A stretch of DNA of 64,000 nt from SIG440 sp045591035. GTDB lineage: Bacteria; Bacillota; Clostridia; Monoglobales; Monoglobaceae. This document shows, in pieces, positions 7,786 through 15,873 of the stretch (the first letter of the stretch is position 1; each line of letters opens with the position of its first letter). Below the pieces are notes generated by a model. That model ran no database searches and had not been told where the DNA came from. It saw nothing but the letters and a program-made list of their open reading frames with translations. The DNA is taken from NCBI GenBank assembly GCA_045591035.1, contig JAZNSG010000017.1, forward strand, positions 9,147-73,146, given 5' to 3'. A program made the translations under genes and the position numbers.

Positions 7786-8178
7786 CTACCCCTGTAAAGA
7801 TTGACCGCATTTAGAACAGAATTTTGCTCCGGCTTTATTTATATGCCCACATTGGCACTGTATACCATCAGTTTGTTGTATCTGTTGTGTTTTTGCTGTT
7901 TCAAGCGCCTGCAGTTGTTGCTGAAATTCACTAATTTCCCGATCGTATCCGGCAATTTGGTCATACAGCCCAGTGCATTGCTCTAATTGAACTTCACCAT
8001 TAGATATCAGATTGTACACCAATGCCCCAAGATTCTGTAACAGCTTACCTTTTTCTTTTTCGGCATTTTGGATTTGTGTGTTAAGAGTAGCTTTTTCAAC
8101 AATCAGCTTTGAACCTTCGCTTACTGCGTTTACACCTTTATTCAAACCTACCACTACTTTGTCTAAAAAACCTGCCAT
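7786..8178 (-). CDS. Coiled-coil protein with C-terminal zinc ribbon, unknown function
   Basis: 130 residues, no signal peptide. Residues 1-30 are a short hydrophobic/helical segment (MAGFLDKVVVGLNKGVNAVS), residues 30-100 are a predicted coiled coil rich in Q, E and K, and the C-terminus is a zinc-ribbon with paired CxC/CxxC motifs (CQCGHINKAGAKFCSKCG). I do not recognise a named family; zinc-ribbon plus coiled-coil proteins of this size occur in many Clostridia without known function. The start has GGAGG upstream. The gene is monocistronic, with its own promoter at 8271-8298, a long palindrome overlapping the transcription start and a terminator at 7709-7746. This suggests dedicated regulation. 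Confidence 0.75.
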   Translation of the reverse strand: MAGFLDKVVVGLNKGVNAVSEGSKLIVEKATLNTQIQNAEKEKGKLLQNLGALVYNLISNGEVQLEQCTGLYDQIAGYDREISEFQQQLQALETAKTQQIQQTDGIQCQCGHINKAGAKFCSKCGQSLQG

Positions 8179-8233
8179 TGTCGTTCCCTCCTGTAATTAA
8201 CATTTTAATTTTGAAAAATTGTTGATTCATATA

Positions 8234-8275
8234 ATAATAGTTAGTGAAACACATATGCGTTTCACTAACTATTAT
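8234..8275. promoter_or_regulatory. 42-bp near-perfect palindrome, probable operator
   Basis: The sequence equals its own reverse complement except at one central pair. Arms read AATAGTTAGTGAAAC and its complement around CATATG. It begins inside the -10 box of the promoter at 8271-8298 and covers the start of transcription of the zinc-ribbon gene. It may be a repressor site or a 5' UTR hairpin. Confidence 0.6.
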
Positions 8276-8298
8276 AGCATATATTGCAAAAAAATCAA
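8271..8298 (-). promoter_or_regulatory. Promoter of the zinc-ribbon gene
   Basis: On the minus strand TTGATT, 16 bases, then TATAAT with an extended -10 (TGC before it). The -10 is embedded in the left edge of the 42-bp palindrome. Confidence 0.55.
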
Positions 8299-8391
8299 CA
8301 ATTCAAGGAAAGTTCACAAAAATTCTCCCATATGCACAAAAAATTGACATAAAAAGTTAGCTAACGGGATGTCACTCAATCACATCTTTTT

Positions 8392-9198
8392 TTAGATATT
8401 AAAAAGCTTTTTTGCATTTTCACTTAAAATTTTTCGATTAAAGGTTTCTGTAAGCCCAAAGGAAAAAAGAATATCAAGTTCTTCTTCAGAATCCCACATA
8501 GGATAATCCGTACCAAATAACACCTTGTCCTCGCCATAAGCTTCCATTATATTTTTCATAATCGCAGGGTCCGAGAAACCAAAACTTGATGAACAATCAA
8601 CATAAAAGTTTGGAATATCTGCCAACTTCTCACAAGCCTCCTCCCAGATTGACCATCCACCCAAATGTGCACCAATAACAATCATTTTGGGGAACTCTTT
8701 GAGAATAGGGACAACTCTGTTAGGGTTTGAATAGTCATAACGGTAATCACCGGTATGCATCAAAACAATAAGCCCCTTTTTTTCACAAACATCATAGGCT
8801 TTCAAAAGATTTTTTTCGTCAACCGGAAACCTTTGAATATCAGGATGAAGTTTTATCCCTTTGAGCCCAAGTTCTATCAAGTATTCAATATCCCCTTCAA
8901 TATCTTCACTGTCAGGATGAAGCGTTCCAAGTCCGGTAAAAAATCCATCACTTTTTTTGACCTCAGATGCAATAAATTCATTTATGCTTTTAACCTGCTT
9001 CGGAGTGGTTGCAACAGACTGAACAATCGCATGGTCAACACCATTTCTCACACAAGCAGCTTTCAAATCAATAACAGTCCCGTCTCCAAAGGATGTTGCT
9101 CTGTCGTAAAATTTGTTAGTAGCAGCAGCGGCTTTAGCAGCAATCTTTTCAGGATAAATATGACAATGTGAGTCTATTACAAAATATCCGTTTTTCAT
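8392..9198 (-). CDS. Amidohydrolase-family metal-dependent hydrolase (COG2159-like)
   Basis: 268 residues, a compact TIM-barrel amidohydrolase. The metal-binding HxH is in VIDSHCHIYP near residue 10. Later barrel motifs include GIKLHPDIQRF, VLMHTGDYR, IGAHLGGWSIWEEA and the final aspartate in LFGTDYPMWDSEEE. Members hydrolyse or decarboxylate diverse small acids, so substrate cannot be read off. The ATG overlaps the stop of the upstream ligase fusion in a TAATG, and it is the last gene of the three-gene unit led by the T-box at 13115-13398. Context suggests a role with carboxylic or acyl substrates of branched-chain amino-acid metabolism, but this is inference. Confidence 0.82.
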   Translation of the reverse strand: MKNGYFVIDSHCHIYPEKIAAKAAAATNKFYDRATSFGDGTVIDLKAACVRNGVDHAIVQSVATTPKQVKSINEFIASEVKKSDGFFTGLGTLHPDSEDIEGDIEYLIELGLKGIKLHPDIQRFPVDEKNLLKAYDVCEKKGLIVLMHTGDYRYDYSNPNRVVPILKEFPKMIVIGAHLGGWSIWEEACEKLADIPNFYVDCSSSFGFSDPAIMKNIMEAYGEDKVLFGTDYPMWDSEEELDILFSFGLTETFNRKILSENAKKLFNI

Positions 9199-11678
9199 TA
9201 TGAAGTCACCACACTGTTAGGTTTTTGAAGTCCGAGCTTTTCGATAGATTCCTCCCTCATTTTATACTTCAGTATTTTCCCTGCTGCATTCATGGGGAAT
9301 TCATTAACGAACAAAAAGTATCTCGGAACTTTGTGTCTTGCAATCGAAGCATTTCCAAACTCTTTCATCTCGTTCTCATCAGCTTTTTCACCTTTATGAA
9401 GAATAACCCAAGCACAACATTCTTCACCATATCTTTCATCCGGAACGCCGACTACCTGAACATCACGAACCTTGGGGTTTGTAAGATAGAATTCCTCAAT
9501 TTCTCTTGGATATAAGTTTTCACCACCACGGATAATCATGTCCTTTAATCTTCCGGTTACTTTGTAGTATCCGTCAGATGTTCTCATACAAATATCGCCG
9601 GAATGAAGCCATCCATCTGCATCTATTGCCTGTGCTGTTGCTTCAGGCATTTTGTAGTATCCCTTCATAATGTTAAAACCACGAGCTACAAATTCACCGC
9701 TTTCACCGTCTGGTAATTCCTCACCTGTTTCAGGGTCAATAATCTTACATTCAACGCCGGGGAATGCACTTCCGACAGTTTCTACTCTGTGATCAAGGTC
9801 TTCATTAACCTCACCCATAGTACAACCGGGTGATGCTTCTGTCTGGCCGTAAACCGAAATGATTTCCCGCATATTCATTTCATCTGCCGCACGACGCATT
9901 AAATCTGCAGGGCAGTTTGCACCTGCCATAATACCTGTTCTCATATATGAAAAATCGGTCTTGGCAAAATCAGGATGATTAAACATCGCAATAAACATTG
10001 TGGGAACACCATTAAAACAGGTAATTTTCTCATCATTTACACAAGCAAGAGATGATTTTGGCGAAAAATATGGTATAGGACAAAGGGTACCGCCGTGTGT
10101 CATCATTGATGTCATCGAAAGCACCATACCAAAGCAATGAAACATTGGCACTTGAATCATCATACGGTCTGCTGTTGACAAATCCATTCTGTCTCCGATA
10201 GTTTTACCGTTATTAACGATATTTCTGTGTGTAAGCATAACGCCTTTCGGGAACCCTGTTGTTCCTGATGTGTACTGCATATTACATACATCATCAGGCT
10301 TAACAAGTGATGCACGTCTTCTTACTTCTTCACGAGGAACAAGGGAAGAACGGGAAAGCATTTGTTCCCATGTAAGACATCCATCCATAGAAAAGCCTGC
10401 TGTTACAACATTTCTGAGGAAAGGAAGATTTTTTGAATAAAGAGGTTCCCCCGGAGTAAGATTTTTAAGTTCAGGGCAAAGTTCTTCGATAATTTCCTGA
10501 TAATTAATATCCTTACAATACTCAATCATTACAAGAGTATGTGTATCGGATTGTTTCAACAAATACTCAATTTCGTGAATTTTGTATGCGGTATTAACTG
10601 TAACCAAAACTGCACCGATTTTCGTCGTTGCCCAGAATGTAATAAACCACTGCGGGACATTGGTTGCCCAGATTGCAACATGGTCGCCGGGCTTTACGCC
10701 AATAGAAATAAGCGCCGCCGCACATTCATCAACGTCTCTTCTGAATTGCTCATAAGTTCTTGTATAGTCAAGAGTAGGATACTTAAAAGCATACTGATCC
10801 GGATAATTTTCTACCATTTTGTCAAGGACCTCAGAAAATGTTACATCAATAACATCATACTTTTTCCATACAAAAGTCCCCGTCTTTTCTCTGTTGTAAT
10901 AAGCCTTATCAAATTTTTTCTTTTCACGGTTAAGTTGTGAAATATAATTCGCAAAGTGAGTTAAAACAATATCTGCATCATTGATTTCTTCGTTCCAGGC
11001 TGCACAGATATAACCTTCATAGTTAAGAGACAAAAGCGCACCAAGCAATTTTGCTACATCAAGTTCACCTTCGCCAATCAAAACAGTCCTGCCGTCTTTC
11101 ATATCACCAAGACGAACATATTTTATGTATGCACCCAAGTTTTTGATTGTCGTTTCAGAAGTTTCACCTGCATCAAAATATGTGCCCCTGACATTCCATG
11201 AAGCACCAATCACAGCAGAAGAAAAATGGTTGATAATATCAATTACATTTTCTGTATGTGCTAAAGCACCCACTGTTTCAAACAGAATGTTGACATCTGC
11301 ATTTTCTGCTTTTTTTATAGCAGCCAAAAGCTTTTTATCCAAAACATCAAAGGAAATCTTTTTATCAATACGAGCAATCACATTCGAAACTCCGGAGTAT
11401 GCAGCCATTTCCACATATTTAACTACCAGCTCCGAGGTTACATTTTCACTGTCAATGCTGTCAGGAATGCGAAGAGCCGCAACCGAAAGGTTCCTGTTCA
11501 CGAGTTTTCTCTTTGCGTCCGCTACGCCGTCTCTTCTTAATATGCTGTCGTGATGAGCACTTCTCTCTTTAATCGCATCATATATTTCAAAACCTTCAAA
11601 TCCATAATCGAAGGCATAACGGCAAACATCAAGAAAAGACGCACGACTTACATTCTTGGTCGAAAAAACAATCTTCAT
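9198..11678 (-). CDS. Fusion: xylose-isomerase-like TIM barrel + AMP-forming acyl-CoA ligase
   Basis: About 826 residues from the ATG at 11678 (AGGAGG seven bases upstream). Residues 1-265 resemble sugar isomerase/AP-endonuclease-2 TIM barrels (MKIVFSTKNVSRASFLDVCR, FEGFEIYDAI, NILFETVGALAHTENV, YIKYVRLGDMKDGRTVLIGE). Residues 280-826 are a complete acyl-CoA synthetase: YTSGTTGFPKGVMLTH (AMP loop), GQTEASPG, DGWLHSGD, GRLKDMIIRGGENLYP, and the C-terminal lysine in AAGKILKYKMRE. The ligase half is like medium/short-chain fatty-acyl-CoA ligases. One reading frame crosses both domains without a break. It sits one base after the LeuA-like gene and overlaps the amidohydrolase. I infer that it activates a branched or short acid to its CoA ester; the barrel's role is unknown. 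Confidence 0.85.
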   Translation of the reverse strand: MKIVFSTKNVSRASFLDVCRYAFDYGFEGFEIYDAIKERSAHHDSILRRDGVADAKRKLVNRNLSVAALRIPDSIDSENVTSELVVKYVEMAAYSGVSNVIARIDKKISFDVLDKKLLAAIKKAENADVNILFETVGALAHTENVIDIINHFSSAVIGASWNVRGTYFDAGETSETTIKNLGAYIKYVRLGDMKDGRTVLIGEGELDVAKLLGALLSLNYEGYICAAWNEEINDADIVLTHFANYISQLNREKKKFDKAYYNREKTGTFVWKKYDVIDVTFSEVLDKMVENYPDQYAFKYPTLDYTRTYEQFRRDVDECAAALISIGVKPGDHVAIWATNVPQWFITFWATTKIGAVLVTVNTAYKIHEIEYLLKQSDTHTLVMIEYCKDINYQEIIEELCPELKNLTPGEPLYSKNLPFLRNVVTAGFSMDGCLTWEQMLSRSSLVPREEVRRRASLVKPDDVCNMQYTSGTTGFPKGVMLTHRNIVNNGKTIGDRMDLSTADRMMIQVPMFHCFGMVLSMTSMMTHGGTLCPIPYFSPKSSLACVNDEKITCFNGVPTMFIAMFNHPDFAKTDFSYMRTGIMAGANCPADLMRRAADEMNMREIISVYGQTEASPGCTMGEVNEDLDHRVETVGSAFPGVECKIIDPETGEELPDGESGEFVARGFNIMKGYYKMPEATAQAIDADGWLHSGDICMRTSDGYYKVTGRLKDMIIRGGENLYPREIEEFYLTNPKVRDVQVVGVPDERYGEECCAWVILHKGEKADENEMKEFGNASIARHKVPRYFLFVNEFPMNAAGKILKYKMREESIEKLGLQKPNSVVTS

Positions 11679-11679
11679 A

Positions 11680-13068
11680 TTATGCCTCCTCACAAACAAT
11701 CTTATTAAGAGCATTCACATAAGCTCTGATACTTGCAGCAACAATGTCAGTTGAAGTTCCGTTACCGGAATAAAGTTTTCCGTTGTTGCGAAGTTTAACA
11801 AGTGCCGAACCCAAGGCTTCTTTTCCTTCAGTTACAGACTGAACCTGAAAATCGTCAAGCTCATAGTGATGCCCTATACACTGCTCAATCGCACGGAACG
11901 CTGAGTCAATAGGACCATCTCCGTTGCTGACACCACAAATAATTTCGTCGTTGCATTTAAGTGTTACATGTGACATAGAACCTGTTGCATTACTGCTTGT
12001 TGTTGTATATGTCTCAAAATGATATGTTGAGGGAGCCTGCATTGCATAACTCGCAATCAAAGCTTCAAATTCCTTTGAGCCAACAGCCCCTTTCTTGTCA
12101 CATACCCGCATAAGCGCTTTATATACATTCCCAACATCCGAATCAGAAAGTTCATAACCCAAAAGTGCTGCCGCCTGAGCAACCTGTACAACAGTGGAAT
12201 CAGAATCAAGCAAAATCTTTTTCTTTTCGCTTACAGAATTTTCGTTTTCACCATTTTCGCGACTAATATTTGAAAGTATATCGTCAATACTTGTATGTAT
12301 TTTAGTTGTATCAAGGTTAATCGTAGCATCAATTTTCGAACAGCAAACACAAATTGCATCCGAAAATTCTCCGGTCAAAAGACTATCTTCACCAACCATA
12401 GCACACTTAATTCCGTCTGCACCTTTTGAGACAGCAGCCAAAGCTGATGCAACACCCATATTGATGCGGTCAGATACCTGAACGTATACCGGGATACTTG
12501 TCGCAGCTTTAACCTGTTCAACAATATCAGCAATTTCTTCAGGTGTTGATACCCCTGCATTATCACAAACATTCACAATACTTGCTCCGTTTGCTTCTGC
12601 TTCTTTAACCGCAGCGATAAGAAAATCAAGGTCAGCTCTTGTTGCGTCAAGTGCAGAAAATTCTACGTCATCACAGAATGTTTTTGCAGTCTTTACAAGC
12701 TCAGTTATTTTCTCAAGCATAGCCGTTTGCTTTACATGATATGTATATTCCATCTGGATTGTAGAAACAGGGATTTCAACCTGAAGACGAGGACTCTTCG
12801 CATCTTTGATACATTCCCAAACAGACTCAATATCTTCTTTGTTAAAGCCAACAGGAATTGCAAGTGTCGCATTCTGAACATTCTGGGCAATTGTTTTGTA
12901 GATAATTGCATCCTCACGCAGATTTTTAACAGCAGGCAGTTCAACAGCTGATACGCCAAGCGCATCCGCACAGTTTGCTATAGCCGATTTTTCACGGAAA
13001 AGAAGTGAAACCTGGCGATCCTCCGAAAGTTTTTTAAGAGTAATGTCTGTAACGTTGATTGTTCTCAT
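11680..13068 (-). CDS. Isopropylmalate-synthase-like protein lacking catalytic residues
   Basis: 462 residues. The fold is that of LeuA: a DRE-TIM barrel (1-250) plus the C-terminal leucine-regulatory dimer domain (about 350-460, with SNGDGPIDSAFRAIEQ and GNGTSTDIVAASIRAYVNAL). The catalytic signatures are degenerate. The LRDGEQ motif is replaced by LKKLSEDRQ, the metal-binding HxH of HTHDDLG aligns with VQVSDRI, and NGIGERAGN aligns with VGEDSLLTG. It should therefore not make isopropylmalate. A regulatory or scaffolding role is my inference, helped by the intact effector domain. It is first in the operon led by a T-box with an apparent CUC (Leu) specifier. Confidence 0.8.
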   Translation of the reverse strand: MRTINVTDITLKKLSEDRQVSLLFREKSAIANCADALGVSAVELPAVKNLREDAIIYKTIAQNVQNATLAIPVGFNKEDIESVWECIKDAKSPRLQVEIPVSTIQMEYTYHVKQTAMLEKITELVKTAKTFCDDVEFSALDATRADLDFLIAAVKEAEANGASIVNVCDNAGVSTPEEIADIVEQVKAATSIPVYVQVSDRINMGVASALAAVSKGADGIKCAMVGEDSLLTGEFSDAICVCCSKIDATINLDTTKIHTSIDDILSNISRENGENENSVSEKKKILLDSDSTVVQVAQAAALLGYELSDSDVGNVYKALMRVCDKKGAVGSKEFEALIASYAMQAPSTYHFETYTTTSSNATGSMSHVTLKCNDEIICGVSNGDGPIDSAFRAIEQCIGHHYELDDFQVQSVTEGKEALGSALVKLRNNGKLYSGNGTSTDIVAASIRAYVNALNKIVCEEA

Positions 13069-13114
13069 TTTTGAAAACTCCTTCCAAAATAAAATATAAA
13101 AAACGGGTTATGCC

Positions 13115-13398
13115 AACAAAAAAACGCTCTCGTCTCTCTGTTAGTCCAAAGAGACGAAAACGTTAAACTCATATTAATGTTTCCGCGGTACCACTCTTCT
13201 TCATCCACAAAGGATGCCCCTTAGATGCAAACACACCTTAACTCTGTAACGGGAGTTCCCGTCTGTCCCTACTGAAAGTTCACGACAGCCGCTCCGCGGC
13301 GAGTTCTGCAAAACCCTCCCGATGTCTCGCACCACCCGACATCTCTCTTGAGGCGAAAGTATTTGCATACTATTCCACATCACTGCGTTTCAGTTTTA
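13115..13398 (-). ncRNA. T-box leader, apparent leucine (CUC) specifier
   Basis: On the minus strand the leader shows GGAATAGTA (AGUA loop), AGAGAG and GGTGGTG of Stem I. The antiterminator T-box AGTGGTACCGCGG is at 13183-13195. A terminator with stem CGTCTCT and a long U-run is at 13117-13163. The specifier side reads GAA-CUC-G, followed by CCGCG that can pair with UGUGG before the AGUA loop, so CUC (Leu) is the best reading. It precedes the LeuA-like gene. Confidence 0.88.
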
Positions 13399-13401
13399 AT
13401 A

Positions 13402-13430
13402 ATTTTAGCACACAAAATCGCTATTGTCAA
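13402..13430 (-). promoter_or_regulatory. Promoter of the leucine T-box operon
   Basis: Minus strand TTGACA, 17 bases, TAAAAT, immediately upstream of the T-box leader. Confidence 0.75.
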
Positions 13431-13463
13431 TACTTTTTTAAGAATAAAATGTATTTCAGAAAG

Positions 13464-13494
13464 TTCAGGGGAATCACAAAGCAATTCCCCTGAA
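13464..13494 (-). terminator. Terminator after ilvE
   Basis: An 11-bp perfect stem (TTCAGGGGAAT/ATTCCCCTGAA) eight bases beyond the ilvE stop, separating it from the next T-box promoter. The U-tract is weak. Confidence 0.6.
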
Positions 13495-13502
13495 AGGATT
13501 TA

Positions 13503-14564
13503 TTATACAATCTGAGTCCAACCGAATTCGTCGTCGATTTTTCCCCACTGAATACCGGTAAGTGTATCATAAAGATACTGTGTAACCTCACCGATTTTGC
13601 CTTCGTTTACAACAAAGGTCTTGCCCTTATAAGAAAGTTCGCCTATAGGAGATACAACAGCTGCTGTACCACAGCCCCAGGCTTCCTCCAAAGTACCGTC
13701 AGCCATAGCTTTTTCAAGCTCGTCAATGCTCAAAAGTCTTTCTGTAACAGTATATCCCTTGCTTTTTAACACTTCAATGCAGGATTTTCTTGTTATACCC
13801 GGAAGAATTGAGCCTGTGAGGGCAGGTGTAACTATCTCGCCATTGATTTTGAACATAACGTTCATAGCGCCTACTTCTTCGATATACTTTCTCTCAACAC
13901 CGTCAAGCCAGAGAACCTGAGAATATCCCTTTTGCTCAGCTCTTTCACCGGCACGGTTACTTGCGGCATAGTTACCACCGCATTTTGCATAACCGGTTCC
14001 GCCACGAACTGCACGAACATCGTCCGCCTCAATCATAATTTTAACGGGATTAATACCCTCTTTGTAGTAACTTCCAACCGGAGATGCAATAATCATAAAT
14101 GTAGCATGATGAACTGCATGAACACCCAATGTTTCGTCATTACCAAACATAAATGGTCTGAGGTACAAAGATGTTCCCGGAGCAGACGGAGTCCAACCCT
14201 GTTCAACACCAACAAATGTCTTAAGAATTTCCATTGCCATGTCTTCATCAATTTGGGGCAGACAAAGTCTTTCTGCTGAATTATTCATTCTTTTTATGTT
14301 TTCAAGAGGTCTGAACAGCTGAACAGTACCGTCTGCACGACGATACGCCTTAAGACCTTCAAAAATCTCAGAACCATAATGAAGAACAGTTGATGCAGGA
14401 TGAAGCTCAACTTTGCCAAAGGGTACTATTCTTGCATCATACCAGCCCTTTTCACGTGAGTAGTCCATAATAAACATATGGTCTGTAAAGAATTTACCAA
14501 AGCCCAAAGAAGAGCTTTCAGGATGTTCTTTAGGTGACGTAGTTTTAACAATCTTTATATCCAT
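13503..14564 (-). CDS. ilvE: Branched-chain amino-acid aminotransferase
   Basis: 353 residues, fold-type IV PLP aminotransferase of the long BCAT class. The PLP lysine lies in YAKCGGNYAASN, and the substrate-site segments LYLRPFMFGNDETLGV and GCGTAAVVSPIGELSYKG are typical. It exchanges leucine, isoleucine or valine with their 2-oxo acids using glutamate/2-oxoglutarate. The start has AAAGGAG seven bases upstream. It is the last gene of the VOR operon, 20 bases after the gamma subunit, so the operon covers both transamination and oxidoreductive steps between branched-chain amino acids and acyl-CoAs. Expression is probably governed by the T-box at 17868-18141. Confidence 0.93.
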   Translation of the reverse strand: MDIKIVKTTSPKEHPESSSLGFGKFFTDHMFIMDYSREKGWYDARIVPFGKVELHPASTVLHYGSEIFEGLKAYRRADGTVQLFRPLENIKRMNNSAERLCLPQIDEDMAMEILKTFVGVEQGWTPSAPGTSLYLRPFMFGNDETLGVHAVHHATFMIIASPVGSYYKEGINPVKIMIEADDVRAVRGGTGYAKCGGNYAASNRAGERAEQKGYSQVLWLDGVERKYIEEVGAMNVMFKINGEIVTPALTGSILPGITRKSCIEVLKSKGYTVTERLLSIDELEKAMADGTLEEAWGCGTAAVVSPIGELSYKGKTFVVNEGKIGEVTQYLYDTLTGIQWGKIDDEFGWTQIV

Positions 14565-14584
14565 TTTTCTAACTCCTTTGAAAA

Positions 14585-15118
14585 TTAGTTTTCTGCACCA
14601 ATCTGCATAGCCTTAAGATTAGTTTCAAGCATATCTGCACGCTTTGCAGAAATTACCTTTTTAAGTGCCGCATTAACAGCATCTTCAGAAAATCCGTCTG
14701 TTACACTTAAAATTTTGCCTGCAATAATCATATTTGCGAGTGTGGGCATGTTGTTATCAGACGCAAGTTGTGTTGCAGGAATATAATATACTTCAACATC
14801 GCTGCGTTTTACCTTGCGGTCAATAAGTGTTGAATCCACAAAAATCTTTCCGCCGGGAACAACAGCATCTTCATACTTATCAAGTGACGGAAGGTTCATT
14901 GCAACAAGCACATCAGGATTTGACACAATCGGTGAACCAACAGGCGTATCACTTATGATAATACTGCAGCTTGCAGTACCGCCACGCATTTCGGGGCCGT
15001 ATGACGGAAGCCAGCTTACTTCCTTATCTTCAACAAGACCTTTGTATGCAAGGAATTTTCCTGTAAACAAAATTCCCTGACCACCAAAGCCTGCAATAAG
15101 CATATTTGTTGTACTCAT
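14585..15118 (-). CDS. 2-oxoacid:ferredoxin oxidoreductase, gamma subunit
   Basis: 177 residues, the standard gamma-subunit length. The start MLIAGFGGQGILFTGK and the following LPSYGPEMRGGTASC are diagnostic for the pyruvate/ketoisovalerate oxidoreductase gamma family. The gamma subunit contributes to CoA handling in the four-subunit complex. Its ATG overlaps the beta-subunit stop in TAATG, indicating translational coupling. The remaining subunits (beta, alpha, ferredoxin) lie directly upstream. Neighbouring ilvE and the similarity of the alpha subunit to VorB point to branched-chain oxoacids as substrates, though 2-oxoglutarate specificity is not formally excluded. Confidence 0.9.
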   Translation of the reverse strand: MSTTNMLIAGFGGQGILFTGKFLAYKGLVEDKEVSWLPSYGPEMRGGTASCSIIISDTPVGSPIVSNPDVLVAMNLPSLDKYEDAVVPGGKIFVDSTLIDRKVKRSDVEVYYIPATQLASDNNMPTLANMIIAGKILSVTDGFSEDAVNAALKKVISAKRADMLETNLKAMQIGAEN

Positions 15119-15873
15119 TACTTCTCCTCCTTTTCTGCACTGCGGTCCTTATAAACGCCAAGGGGGTAATAAGGAATCATTTTTTCATCAATCCACTCAA
15201 GAGCTGCCTTTGGTGTCATACCCCAGTTGGTGGGACAACTTGAAACAACTTCAATAAGTGAAAAGCCTTTTCCGTCAAGCTGATTCTGGAATGCTTTTTT
15301 AATTGCTTTTTTAGCATTCTTTACATTCTTAACATTGTTTACGGTAACACGTTCAAGATATTCAGGTCCATCAAGGGTTGAAAGCATTTCACAAACCCTG
15401 ATCGGGAAACCACAAGCATCTGTGTCTCTTCCGTAAGGTGATGTTTGTGTAACCTGACCGGGAAGTGAAGTCGGTGCCATCTGTCCACCTATCATACCAT
15501 AAATTGCATTATTGATGAATATAATTGTAATGTTTTCGTTTCTTGCGGCTGCGTGTACGGTTTCAGCCATACCGATTGATGCAAGGTCTCCATCACCCTG
15601 ATATGTAAATACAACATTGTTTTCAGGGTCTGAACGTTTAACGCCTGTTGCAACAGCCGGAGCACGTCCGTGAGCGGCCTCAATCATATCGCAGTTGAAA
15701 TAGTTGTAAGCCATAACCGAGCAGCCAACCGGTGCAATACCGATAGTTCTACCCTCGATACCAAGCTCGTCTATAACCTCAGCCACAAGACGGTGAACAA
15801 TACCGTGAGTACAGCCGGGGCAGTAATGCACCTGGACATCAGCCAGTGCTTTTGGTTTTTCAAAAACTACCAT
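15118..15873 (-). CDS. 2-oxoacid:ferredoxin oxidoreductase, TPP-binding beta subunit
   Basis: 251 residues. The TPP/Mg site is visible as GDGDLASIGM followed by NNAIYGMIGGQMAPT, and the N-terminal HYCPGCTHGIVHRLVAEVI contains the cysteines of this subunit class. It carries the thiamine diphosphate that decarboxylates (or, in reverse, carboxylates) the 2-oxo acid/acyl-CoA pair. It overlaps the alpha subunit stop and the gamma subunit start by single bases, typical of a tightly coupled complex. Branched-chain specificity is inferred from ilvE and the VorB-like alpha subunit. Confidence 0.92.
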   Translation of the reverse strand: MVVFEKPKALADVQVHYCPGCTHGIVHRLVAEVIDELGIEGRTIGIAPVGCSVMAYNYFNCDMIEAAHGRAPAVATGVKRSDPENNVVFTYQGDGDLASIGMAETVHAAARNENITIIFINNAIYGMIGGQMAPTSLPGQVTQTSPYGRDTDACGFPIRVCEMLSTLDGPEYLERVTVNNVKNVKNAKKAIKKAFQNQLDGKGFSLIEVVSSCPTNWGMTPKAALEWIDEKMIPYYPLGVYKDRSAEKEEK

